DNA of 64,000 nucleotides, from the NCBI RefSeq assembly GCF_003319095.1, contig NZ_QOHI01000004.1, positions 1 to 64,000 of the forward strand, in the 5' to 3' direction. Position numbers and translations under genes: made by a program. The stretch is from Blastococcus sp. TBT05-19. GTDB taxonomy: Bacteria > Actinomycetota > Actinomycetes > Mycobacteriales > Geodermatophilaceae. The notes beneath the pieces were generated by a model, which saw only the letters and a program-made list of their open reading frames with translations, was not told the DNA's origin and ran no database searches. This document shows positions 31,265 through 39,933 of this stretch, piece after piece. Every line of letters starts with the position of its first letter. Position 1 is the first letter of the stretch.

Positions 31265-31627
31265 ATGGCCGTCCGAGCCATCCGGGGCGCGACGCAGGTC
31301 GAGGCCGACGACCGGGAGCAGGTGCTCGAGGCGACCCGCGAGCTGGTGCAGACGGTCATGGAGCGCAACGAGCTGAGCTCCGAGGACCTGATCAGCATCC
31401 TCTTCACGGCGACCCCCGACCTCGTGTCGGAGTTCCCCGCCCTGGCCGCGCGCGAGCTCGGCCTGGGCGACGTGCCGCTGATGTGCGCCACCGAGATCGC
31501 GGTGCCGCACGCCCTCCCGCGGGTGCTGCGGCTCATGGCGCACGCCGAGACGCCGAAGTCCCGCCCCGACATCCAGCACGTCTACCTGCGGGGCGCGGTC
31601 GCGCTGCGCAGGGACATCGCGCAGTGA
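31265..31627 (+). CDS. aroH: Chorismate mutase, AroH class
   Basis: A 120-residue trimeric-type chorismate mutase converting chorismate to prephenate. The N-terminus VRAIRGATQVEADDREQVLE, the LISILFTATPDLVSEFPA segment and the end IQHVYLRGAVALRRD closely follow the B. subtilis AroH pattern. A TAGACT -10 box near 31210 and GAGGAGA just before the ATG support the start. It leads an apparent aroH-cmk-der operon, linking aromatic amino acid synthesis to housekeeping genes only by position. Confidence 0.92.
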   Translation: MAVRAIRGATQVEADDREQVLEATRELVQTVMERNELSSEDLISILFTATPDLVSEFPALAARELGLGDVPLMCATEIAVPHALPRVLRLMAHAETPKSRPDIQHVYLRGAVALRRDIAQ

Positions 31628-31644
31628 GCGCACCCGAGAGAGCA

Positions 31645-32342
31645 GTGAGTGAGCAGATGAGCTTCCGAGGCCAGGTGACCCTCGACGGACCGTCGGGCAC
31701 CGGCAAGTCCAGCGTGGCGCGAGGAGTCGCCGCCCGCCTGGGCGCCGCCTACCTCGACACCGGCGCCATGTACCGGGCGGCCACCGTCGCGGTGCTCGAC
31801 GCCGGGGTCGACCCCGAGGACGCCGACTCCGTGGCACGCACCGTCGCCGCCGCCCGCATCGAGGTCGGCACCGGGTCCGCCACCGAGCTGGTGACCGTCG
31901 ACGGCGTCGACGTCGCCGAGCGCATCCGCGGCGTCGAGGTGACCCGGACGGTCTCCGCCGTCTCCGCGGTCCCCGCCGTCCGCCGCCAGCTGGTCGACCA
32001 GCAGCGCGCGCTGGTGGCGGCGGCCGACGCCGTCGTCGTCGAGGGCCGGGACATCGGCACCGTCGTCCTCCCCGACGCGACGCTGAAGGTCTACCTGACC
32101 GCCGCTCCGGAGGCCCGCGCGCAGCGGCGCGCCGGGCAGCTGGGCATCACCGAGCCGGCCGAGATCGCCGTGCTCGCCGCCGACCTGCGCCGCCGGGACG
32201 AGTACGACAGCAGCCGCGCGGACAGCCCGCTGCGGCCGGCCGCCGACGCCGTCGTCGTGGACAGCACCGAGCTCGATCAGCAGGCCGTCGTCGAGCGCGT
32301 CGTCGCGCTGGCGCAGTCGGCCGTACCGGCGGGGGAGCGGGC

Positions 32343-32346
<4 letters not shown>
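31645..32346 (+). CDS. cmk: Cytidylate kinase
   Basis: The enzyme (about 233 aa) phosphorylates CMP and dCMP. The P-loop is [18 protein letters not shown], the CMP-binding region follows [15 protein letters not shown], and [15 protein letters not shown] is diagnostic. GTG at 31645 is preferred because GAGAG lies 5-6 nt upstream; GTG at 31624 (overlapping the aroH stop) and ATG at 31657 are alternatives. It overlaps der by 4 nt (ATGA). Confidence 0.93.
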
Positions 32347-33683
<1,337 letters not shown>

Positions 33684-33783
33684 CCGGCGGGGGAGAACCA
33701 CCGGTCGGAGCCGCAGAACGCGTGCGGTAACCTTCCGGAGCGGTCGAACGCGGCCCGGGGACTTCCCGGGAGGCGGACGACGG

Positions 33784-33857
<74 letters not shown>

Positions 33858-33869
33858 CAGAGCACGTAC

Positions 33870-33910
33870 AGGGGTCGTTCCCGGGGGACCGGGAACGACC
33901 CCTTCGTCGT
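33870..33910 (+). terminator. Intrinsic terminator after tRNA-Pro
   Basis: AGGGGTCGTTCCC (33870-33882) pairs perfectly with 33891-33903, extended by two G-C pairs around a GGGA tetraloop, and is followed by ttcgtcgt. The position just after the tRNA fits transcription termination. Confidence 0.85.
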
Positions 33911-33934
33911 CCCGTCCGGGGGGAGGAGAACGCG

Positions 33935-34444
33935 GTGATCCTCCCGCCGGTGCGCGATCCGCGGTTTGTGACGATCCGCCGCGGCGGCACCCTGACCGAC
34001 GCCGACCACCACCTGCTCGCCTCGTGGGCGGCCCTCTGCGCGGAGCACGTGCTGCCCCTGTTCGAGTCGGCGCGGCCGGCCGACCCGCGGCCGCGGGAGG
34101 CGATCGAGAACGCTCGCGCGTGGGCGGCCGGGGACGTGGCGATGATGCGGGCCCGCGCGGCCGGGGGACACGCCATGGCTGCCGCCCGTGACCTGCGCGG
34201 AGCGGCACGGCACGCCGCGTACGCCGCCGGTCAGGCCGCCGTGGTCGCGCACGTCGCCGCGCACGAGCTGGGCGCCGCCGCGTACGCGATCAAGGCCGCC
34301 CGTGCCGCCGCGGGGGAGGACGAGGCTGCCGGGCGCCGCGAGTGCCGATGGCAGCGCGACCGGCTGCCCGGGCCGATCCGCGAGCTCGTCCTCGACGACC
34401 AGCGGCTGCGCAACGAACTGTGCTGGTCGGTGTTCGACTGCTGA
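33935..34444 (+). CDS. Imm5-like putative immunity protein
   Basis: The 169-residue Ala-rich helical protein resembles the Imm5-like family found as putative immunity proteins in actinobacteria. Recognisable parts are LLASWAALCAEHVLPLFESA, PREAIENARAWAAGDVAMM and HAAYAAGQAAVVAHVAAHEL followed by GAAAYAIKAARAA. No toxin gene is adjacent, so an immunity role is unproven. The GTG at 33935 has a strong GGGAGGAG ribosome-binding site; the longer open frame would run back into the tRNA gene. It lies directly downstream of a tRNA terminator, a common entry point for accessory genes. Confidence 0.65.
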   Translation: MILPPVRDPRFVTIRRGGTLTDADHHLLASWAALCAEHVLPLFESARPADPRPREAIENARAWAAGDVAMMRARAAGGHAMAAARDLRGAARHAAYAAGQAAVVAHVAAHELGAAAYAIKAARAAAGEDEAAGRRECRWQRDRLPGPIRELVLDDQRLRNELCWSVFDC

Positions 34445-34452
34445 GGCGGGCC

Positions 34453-34842
34453 CTACTTCATCGTGGCGAGCTGGATGAGGTTCCCGCAGGTGTCGTCGAG
34501 GACGGCGACGACGACGGTGCCGTAGTCGACCGGGTCCTGGGTGAAGACGACGCCGAGCCCCTTGAGCCGCTCGGTCTCGGCGTGCACGTCGTCCACCGCG
34601 AACTGGGTGAACGGGATGCCGTCGGCCACGAGCGCCTCCTTGTAGACCTTCGCGGCCGGGTGGCCCGTGGGCTCCAGCAGCAGCTCGACGCCGTCGGAGT
34701 CGGCGGGGGAGACGACGGTGAGCCACCGTGCCTCGCCGGCGGGGACGTCCGTCTTCTTCTCGAACCCGAGCTTCTCGGTGTAGAACGCCAGCGCCTTCGC
34801 CTGGTCGTCGACGTACACGCTGGTGACGTTGATCCGGATCAC
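34453..34842 (-). CDS. VOC-family (glyoxalase/bleomycin-resistance fold) protein
   Basis: The 129-residue protein has the paired beta-alpha-beta-beta-beta modules of the VOC superfamily: NVTSVYVDDQAKALAFYTEK, LGFEKK, and the C-terminal VVAVLDDTCGNLIQLATMK with a metal-ligand-like position. Substrate unknown. The GTG at 34842 overlaps the ArsR stop (GTGA) and has an AGAGGA ribosome-binding site, so it is co-transcribed with and probably controlled by the ArsR regulator. Confidence 0.88.
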   Translation of the reverse strand: MIRINVTSVYVDDQAKALAFYTEKLGFEKKTDVPAGEARWLTVVSPADSDGVELLLEPTGHPAAKVYKEALVADGIPFTQFAVDDVHAETERLKGLGVVFTQDPVDYGTVVVAVLDDTCGNLIQLATMK

Positions 34843-35132
34843 GGGAGGTCCTCTCGGTCGATGGGCCACCGGTCGACGAGCGCACGCAGCGGGCTCGTGT
34901 CGAGGTGGTGGAACTTGTAGCGGCCCTCCCGCCGGGTGCGCACCAGCCCGGCCTCCTCGAGCACCGCGAGGTGCTGGGAGATGGCCTGGCGCGAGGAGGT
35001 GAGGCCGTGCTTCATGGCCAGCCGACCGCAGATCTCGAACAGCGTCTGGCCGTCGCGCTCGGTCAGCTCGTCGAGGATCGTCCGGCGCGTGGCGTCACCG
35101 AGGGCCCTGAACAGCTCCGGGTCGGTGTCCAC
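34839..35132 (-). CDS. ArsR-family transcriptional regulator
   Basis: The 97-residue winged-helix protein has FRALGDATRRTILDELTERD, the recognition helix region TSSRQAISQHLAVLEEAGLV, and RREGRYKFHHLDTSPLRAL. No CxC metal-binding motif is present, so it is of the non-metal-sensing subgroup often paired with VOC or SRPBCC genes. GTG at 35132 is preferred; TTG at 35150 would start inside the operator. The palindrome at 35145-35164 lies immediately upstream and suggests autoregulation of the arsR-VOC pair. Confidence 0.87.
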   Translation of the reverse strand: MDTDPELFRALGDATRRTILDELTERDGQTLFEICGRLAMKHGLTSSRQAISQHLAVLEEAGLVRTRREGRYKFHHLDTSPLRALVDRWPIDREDLP

Positions 35133-35144
35133 GCCGGCCAGTAA

Positions 35145-35164
35145 AGGCAAGTGGAAACTTGCCT
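35145..35164. promoter_or_regulatory. Probable ArsR operator
   Basis: AGGCAAGT and ACTTGCCT are perfect 8-bp inverted arms around GGAA, 12 nt upstream of the ArsR GTG. The size (20 bp) and symmetry fit a dimeric ArsR-type regulator. Its placement at the 5' end of the arsR-VOC operon supports negative autoregulation. Confidence 0.75.
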
Positions 35165-35206
35165 GTCAAGACGGAGTCGCCCGTGGTCCCCGTGACCGGG
35201 CGTCGG

Positions 35207-35410
35207 TCAGTCCTCGGTCAGCCGGCGGCAGTCCGGGCACGGCTTCGCCGAGCCCAGGCCTCGGGGGCCGTCCCAGCGGCCCTGGACCACGTCGACCGAC
35301 GCGCCGCAGATCCCCGCCCACGGGGCGGGCAGGTCCGCCGTGCTGCGCAGGACGGCGTGGGCCGTGCCCGTTCCCTGGTCCCGGCCGGCGGCGTGGTCGT
35401 TCGCGGTCAT
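35207..35410 (-). CDS. Small hypothetical protein with CPDC motif
   Basis: A 67-residue protein without membrane segment. It contains a C-terminal KPCPDCRRLTED, one CxxC pair, and a further single Cys in GICGAS, so a metal site is possible only if shared. The ATG at 35410 is preceded at 6 nt by CATGCT, a -10-like box compatible with leaderless expression. It is divergent from the DUF2243 gene. No family recognised. Confidence 0.6.
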   Translation of the reverse strand: MTANDHAAGRDQGTGTAHAVLRSTADLPAPWAGICGASVDVVQGRWDGPRGLGSAKPCPDCRRLTED

Positions 35411-35464
35411 GCGCCCAGCATGCGCGGGCGGGTGCCGACGCCGGCGCGGGGGTAGCGGCCAGGC

Positions 35465-35992
35465 ATGGCCACCCCCGACCCGCACACCCCCCACCCGCGC
35501 ACCGCCGGCCGGATGCCCTCGCGGGCGACGGGCCTGCTGTACGGGCTGGGGTTCGGCGGTTTCGTCGACGGCATCGTGCTGCACCAGATCCTGCAGTGGC
35601 ACCACATGGTCAGCGCGGTGGAGGCACCGACCACGCTGGCCGGGCTCGAGCTGAACACGACCGCCGACGGGCTCTTCCACGCCGCCACCTGGGTGCTGGC
35701 GTTCGCCGGCACGCTCACCGCTCTCGTCGCCTGGCGGCAGGGCCGGATCGCCCCGAGCTGGAGCTTCCACCTGGGGCTCGTCGTGGCCGGCTGGGGCCTG
35801 TTCAACCTCGTCGAGGGCCTCATCGACCACCAGCTGCTGGGCGTCCACCACGTGCGCGACGACCTCGGCGGGCCGCTCTCCTGGGACCTCGCGTTCCTCG
35901 CCTCGGGGGTGGTGCTCATCGCCGGGGGCTGGCTGCTGCACCGGCGCGGCGTCCGGTCCATGGTGCGCCCGCACGGCGCCGCCGCGCGCTGA
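35465..35992 (+). CDS. DUF2243 family membrane protein
   Basis: The 175-residue protein has four membrane helices and the DUF2243 hallmark GLGFGGFVDGIVLHQILQWH followed by HM, with later His residues in IDHQLLGVHHVRDD. Conserved membrane-embedded His suggests metal or haem binding, which is inference; function is unknown. A TAGCGG -10 box lies 6 nt before the ATG, so the mRNA is probably leaderless. It is followed by strong hairpins. Confidence 0.88.
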   Translation: MATPDPHTPHPRTAGRMPSRATGLLYGLGFGGFVDGIVLHQILQWHHMVSAVEAPTTLAGLELNTTADGLFHAATWVLAFAGTLTALVAWRQGRIAPSWSFHLGLVVAGWGLFNLVEGLIDHQLLGVHHVRDDLGGPLSWDLAFLASGVVLIAGGWLLHRRGVRSMVRPHGAAAR

Positions 35993-36005
35993 GCCGGGCG
36001 GGCGC

Positions 36006-36097
36006 CCGGGGCGCCGCCCTGCCGGACGGCGCCCCGGGGTGCCGCCCGCGGAGGGCGGCGCACGGAGGCGGTGCGCACGCGCGCCGGCACCGCCTCC
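36006..36097. terminator. Two GC-rich hairpins between convergent genes
   Basis: The gap 35993-36121 between DUF2243 (+) and the GGDEF-EAL gene (-) holds two perfect 11-bp stems. CCGGGGCGCCG (36006-36016) pairs with 36027-36037. GGAGGCGGTGC (36064-36074) pairs with 36087-36097. No T tracts are present. They probably act as a bidirectional transcription barrier. Confidence 0.6.
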
Positions 36098-36121
36098 GGC
36101 GTCAGGGGGTCGTTCGCCGCG

Positions 36122-38545
36122 CTACTCCCGACCGGACCGCTGCAGCTCGACGAGGTCGCCGGGGCAGAGGGCGCGGGGTCGTCCCGACCCGTCGACCAGC
36201 GGCGACAGGACCTCGGCGTGGACCACCCCGCGCCGCGGGGCCTTGCCGCCGTCGGCCGATGCCGAGGCGCGGCGGATCTGGTGGGCCAGAACCCGCGCGA
36301 CGCTCGCCCGCTGCCAGGGCAGGCCGGCGGGGCTGCGCAGCCCGTCGGCGTCCAGGGCGGCGACGATCTCGTCGACCGAGGCGCCGGACCGGTGCAGCGC
36401 GAGGAGCCGCCGGATGCCCTCCGCGACACCGGCGTCGCCCGTCGCGCACGCGTTCGCCGGTTCCGCGGGGAGCCCGACCCATGCGTTGGGCGCACCGGTC
36501 CACCCGCAGCCGCCGATCAGCTCCGAGCAGGGGAGCGCCTGGCTCCAGAGCCAGCCCTGCGCGGTGACGACGCCGATCCGGTGCAGCAGCGCCCGCTGCT
36601 CCGGCGTCTCCACCCCCTCGGCGACGACGTCGACGCCGACCGCCTCGCCCAGCCGCACGATCGAGGCGACGATCGCCAGGACGTCGGGGTGCTCGGTGAT
36701 GCCGGACACGAAGCTGCGGTCGATCTTCAGCGCCGAGATCGGCAGGTCGCGCAGGTAGGCCAGCGAGCTGTACCCGGTGCCGAAGTCGTCCAGGGCGACG
36801 CGGAACCCCTGGTCGCGCAGCCGGCGCAGGAGCCGCACCGCGAGGTCGGTGTTCTGCATGACCGCGGTCTCGGTGATCTCCAGGACCACCTGGGTCGGAG
36901 GCAGACCGGCTTCCTCGGTCCAGCGGACCAGGTCCTCCACGGCGAAGGCCTCGGTGAGGTTCGTGACCGACAGGTTCACCGCCACGTAGGCATCGGCCGG
37001 CACGGTGCCCGCCGCGCGCATGGCGGCCATCTCCTGGACCGCACGCCGGGCGACCCACCGGTCGAGCTCGGGCGCCAGGCCCGTCAGCTCGGCCACGGGG
37101 ACGAAGCTCGCCGGCGGCACCGGGCCCCGCTCGGGGTGGGTCCAGCGCGCCAGTGCCTCCAGGCCGATGACGTCGCCGGTCCGCAGGTCCACGACCGGCT
37201 GGTACTCGAGGTGCAGTGCCTCCTCGGCCAGCGCCGCCCGGAGCTCGGCGGACAGGGCGTAGCGGTGCTCGACGTCCTTGCCGAGCGTGTCCTCGAAGAC
37301 GTGCACCCGGCCGCGGCCGCTGCCCTTCGCCGCGTGCACGGCCGTGTCGGCCTGGCGCAGCAGGTCCACCGCCGACGTGCCGGACCCGGCCGGGGCCACG
37401 GCGACACCGACGGACGCGGTGACGTGCACCGACGCGCCGTCGATCGTCAGGGGCCCGTCGAGGGCGGCCAGCACCACCCGGGCCAGCTCGTGCGCCCCGC
37501 ACTCGTCGGTGTCCTCGCAGACGACCGCGAACTCGTCCCCGCCGAAGCGGGCGACGGTCAGGTCGCCGGGCACTGCCGCGACCAGGCGATCGGCGACCCC
37601 GACCAGCAGCTCGTCCCCGACGTCGTGGCCGCGCGAGTCGTTGACCATGCGGAAGTGGTCGAGGTCGAGGAGGAGAACCGCCGTGCCGCGGCGGGCCCGG
37701 CCGAGCGCGGCCGACAGCCGGTCGACGAGCAGGGCCCGGTTCGGCAGCTGCGTCAGACCGTCCTGCAGCTCGGCGGTGCGCAGCGCCTCCTCCACCCGCC
37801 GGACGTCGGTGATGTCGGTGATCATCGCGACGGTGGCCTCGGGCGTGCCGTCCTCCGCGTGCAGCGAGGCGGCCACGACCCGGAGGCGGCGCTCGTGACC
37901 GTCCGGGTGGGCGTAGGGGAACTCGACGCGCTGGGGGTCGCGTCCGCGGGAGGAGCGACGCCGGCCGGAGAGCGCCGGGTCGGTGCCGAACACCTCGAGC
38001 AGGGCGGCGTCGCGCACCCGCTCCGGCGGCATCCCGAGGATCTCCGCCAGGCGGTCGTTCGCGTACAGCGTCCGGGCCGTGGGGCTGACGACCCAGATGC
38101 CCTCCTCGGAGGTGTCGGCGACGGCCCGCAGCATCGCCGTGGAGGCCCAGCGCTCCCGCTCCGGCGCGCCACCGGGGGAGCCGGGAGCCGTCCCGGCCGC
38201 CGTCGCCGGGCCGACGAAGACCACCTGCGGTTCCGTCCCGGAGCCGGCCAGCACCGACCACGCCAGCTCGACCTCGACGCCCGTGCCGTCGACCCGCAGG
38301 AGGGTGAAGACGGCGCTGCCGGAGGCGGCACGGTCGGCCGCCGCCCGCAGGGCGCGGCGCAGCCGGGCACGGGACGCCGGGTGGAAGAGCTCTTCCGCGC
38401 CGGTGCCTGCGGCGAGGCCGGCGGGGTTCCCCGAGAGCCGGCCGAGCGCGGTGCCGACGCCGAGCACCCGGCCCGACGGCGTGCAGGAGAAGAGCGCGAC
38501 CGGGCCGGTGCCCCGCTCCGGTGCGTCGTCGTCTGGCCTGGCCAC
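36122..38545 (-). CDS. PAS-GGDEF-EAL cyclic-di-GMP enzyme with C-terminal recombinase-like helical domain
   Basis: The 807-residue cytoplasmic protein has two PAS-like regions (about 12-105 and 130-255), a GGDEF domain (DGLTQLPNRALLVDRL; intact FGGDEF at about 334), and an EAL domain (GLEALARW at about 461, later ALDDFGTGYSSLAYLRDLP). Both catalytic signatures look intact, so it could make and break c-di-GMP. After EAL, residues about 705-757 read GIRRLLALHRSGASVDEIVA then ALDADGLRSPAGLPWQRASV and ARVLAHQIRR. This resembles the helical segment after the catalytic domain of large serine recombinases, an unusual fusion. The GTG at 38545 has an AGGAG site 8 nt upstream. A perfect palindrome lies at 38574-38595. 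Confidence 0.88.
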   Translation of the reverse strand: MARPDDDAPERGTGPVALFSCTPSGRVLGVGTALGRLSGNPAGLAAGTGAEELFHPASRARLRRALRAAADRAASGSAVFTLLRVDGTGVEVELAWSVLAGSGTEPQVVFVGPATAAGTAPGSPGGAPERERWASTAMLRAVADTSEEGIWVVSPTARTLYANDRLAEILGMPPERVRDAALLEVFGTDPALSGRRRSSRGRDPQRVEFPYAHPDGHERRLRVVAASLHAEDGTPEATVAMITDITDVRRVEEALRTAELQDGLTQLPNRALLVDRLSAALGRARRGTAVLLLDLDHFRMVNDSRGHDVGDELLVGVADRLVAAVPGDLTVARFGGDEFAVVCEDTDECGAHELARVVLAALDGPLTIDGASVHVTASVGVAVAPAGSGTSAVDLLRQADTAVHAAKGSGRGRVHVFEDTLGKDVEHRYALSAELRAALAEEALHLEYQPVVDLRTGDVIGLEALARWTHPERGPVPPASFVPVAELTGLAPELDRWVARRAVQEMAAMRAAGTVPADAYVAVNLSVTNLTEAFAVEDLVRWTEEAGLPPTQVVLEITETAVMQNTDLAVRLLRRLRDQGFRVALDDFGTGYSSLAYLRDLPISALKIDRSFVSGITEHPDVLAIVASIVRLGEAVGVDVVAEGVETPEQRALLHRIGVVTAQGWLWSQALPCSELIGGCGWTGAPNAWVGLPAEPANACATGDAGVAEGIRRLLALHRSGASVDEIVAALDADGLRSPAGLPWQRASVARVLAHQIRRASASADGGKAPRRGVVHAEVLSPLVDGSGRPRALCPGDLVELQRSGRE

Positions 38546-38573
38546 GTGATCGCTCCTGGATGGCTCTCGCGAT

Positions 38574-38595
38574 CCGGTGAGCGATCGCTCACCGG
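38574..38595. promoter_or_regulatory. 22-bp perfect palindrome upstream of the GGDEF-EAL gene
   Basis: Each half is CCGGTGAGCGA and its exact reverse complement follows with no spacer. It lies 29-50 nt upstream of the GTG of the c-di-GMP gene and about 105 nt after the end of the NarL-type gene. The placement fits an operator for a dimeric regulator; a terminator is less likely because there is no loop or T tract. The rest of 38546-38701 holds no gene. Confidence 0.6.
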
Positions 38596-38701
38596 GCGTC
38601 ATCCATGCTCGTCGTGGTCGGTGGTGCACAACCAGATGCGCCCGCGCCAACCGCCTAGTGCGCATGCACCATCGGCCGGCCGGCCGTGCGGGGGAGGGGG
38701 C

Positions 38702-39376
38702 TCAGCCCCCGTCGACCAGGCCCTCGCGCACGGCGATGGAGAGCACCTCGAGCTTGGAGTGCGCGCCGAGCTTGGCCGACAGGTTGGCCACGTGGTTCCG
38801 GACGGTGTGCACGCTGATGGTGAGCTGCTGGGCGATGTCGGCGTTCGACAACCCGGTGGCGAGCAGGTCCAGGATCTCCCGCTCCCGCTCGGTGAGCTCG
38901 GCCCCGCGCCCGCCGCCCTGCCGGCGCAGGCGCGGCAGCAGCCGGTTCAGCAGCTTGGCGCTGACCACGGACTCGCCCTGGGCGGCCGACCGGACGCCCG
39001 CGACGACGTCGTCGAGCGGCTGGGTCTTGGCGATGAACCCGGCGGCGCCGGCCTCCATGGCCGCGACCAGCACCCGGTCGGAGGCGGTGGCGGTCAGGAC
39101 GACGATCTGCGCGGAGGGCCGCAGGCCGTGCAGCCCGGCGATCGCGGTGACGCCGTCACCGTCGGGCAGCCGGTGGTCGAGCAGGACGACGTCCGGAGCG
39201 GCGGAGGTGATGAGCTTCCGGGCCTCGGCGAGCGAGGCCGCCTGGCCGACGACCAGCAGGTCGGCCTCCGACCCCAGCGCGTGCGCCAGGCTCCCCGCGA
39301 ACACCTGGTGGTCGTCGACGACGAGCACCCGGATCCTGGCGGGGGGCATCCCCTCAGGTGCGTCCGCCCGCGTCAC
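38702..39376 (-). CDS. NarL/FixJ-type response regulator
   Basis: The 224-residue protein has a receiver domain with acidic pocket VVDDHQVF, phospho-acceptor Asp in VVLLDHRLPDGDG, and Lys in FIAKTQPLD. The LuxR-type HTH follows (ELTEREREILDLLATGLSNA, DIAQQLTISVHTVRNHVANL). It likely regulates transcription on phosphorylation, probably by the histidine kinase at 39757-41574. The start is taken at GTG 39376, with CAGACT 6 nt upstream as a possible leaderless -10; ATG 39349 is the alternative. A 15-bp inverted repeat lies 39-72 nt upstream. Confidence 0.9.
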   Translation of the reverse strand: MTRADAPEGMPPARIRVLVVDDHQVFAGSLAHALGSEADLLVVGQAASLAEARKLITSAAPDVVLLDHRLPDGDGVTAIAGLHGLRPSAQIVVLTATASDRVLVAAMEAGAAGFIAKTQPLDDVVAGVRSAAQGESVVSAKLLNRLLPRLRRQGGGRGAELTEREREILDLLATGLSNADIAQQLTISVHTVRNHVANLSAKLGAHSKLEVLSIAVREGLVDGG

Positions 39377-39414
39377 CGCCCGAGTCTGTCACGCCCCGGG
39401 CCCTCCGGTGGTGC

Positions 39415-39448
39415 CCCGGTGCGTAGTGCCTCCGCACTACGCACCGGG
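39415..39448. promoter_or_regulatory. 15-bp perfect inverted repeat in the divergent regulator region
   Basis: CCCGGTGCGTAGTGC (39415-39429) and its exact complement (39434-39448) flank CTCC. The element sits between the divergent NarL-type gene and the lone receiver gene. Such symmetry suits a dimeric LuxR-type HTH protein, making autoregulation by the neighbouring response regulator likely. An RNA hairpin acting on the receiver transcript is the alternative. Confidence 0.7.
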
Positions 39449-39477
39449 TGCGCGCGCATCACGACAAGCGCGGCTCG

Positions 39478-39933
39478 GTGGACGACCGTGCTGCTGTGCC
39501 CAGCGCTGCCCGCGACGAGATCACCGTGGTCGTCGCGGACGACGACGACCGGATCGGTTCCGCCGTGGCGGAGCTGCTGTCCCAGGAGCCGGACTTCCGG
39601 GTCGTCGCGCAGGTCGCGCGGGGCGAGGAGGCGCTCGCCGCGGCGCGGGAGCACCGGGCTGCCCTGGTCCTCACCGACGTGCGGATGCCCGGTGGCGGAC
39701 CGGAGCTCGTGCGGCAGCTCGTCGCGCTGCCGCACCGGCCGGTCGTCGTCGGCTTCTCAGGACAGGCGGACTCCGCCTCCTGGACGCGCCTGATCGCCGC
39801 GGGGGGCTCCGGCTACCTGCTCAAGGGGAGCGGCGGCGACCTCCCCGTGGTGCTGCGCCGATGCGTGCGTGGGCAGCTCGTGATCGGCGTGCCCGGCGCG
39901 CCGGACCTCCTCCGGCCGCTGCTCGCCCGCTGA
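39478..39933 (+). CDS. Stand-alone receiver-domain protein
   Basis: About 151 residues form a single CheY-like domain: ITVVVADDDDRIGSAVAELL (acidic pocket), LVLTDVRMPGGGPEL (phospho-acceptor Asp), and SGYLLKGSGGDLP (Lys). There is no output domain; about 30 residues follow. It may act as a phosphate sink or a single-domain signalling partner of the adjacent kinase. GTG 39478 is chosen because the alternative GTG at 39448 lies within the inverted repeat. The last 177 nt overlap the kinase gene on the opposite strand. Confidence 0.78.
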   Translation: MDDRAAVPSAARDEITVVVADDDDRIGSAVAELLSQEPDFRVVAQVARGEEALAAAREHRAALVLTDVRMPGGGPELVRQLVALPHRPVVVGFSGQADSASWTRLIAAGGSGYLLKGSGGDLPVVLRRCVRGQLVIGVPGAPDLLRPLLAR

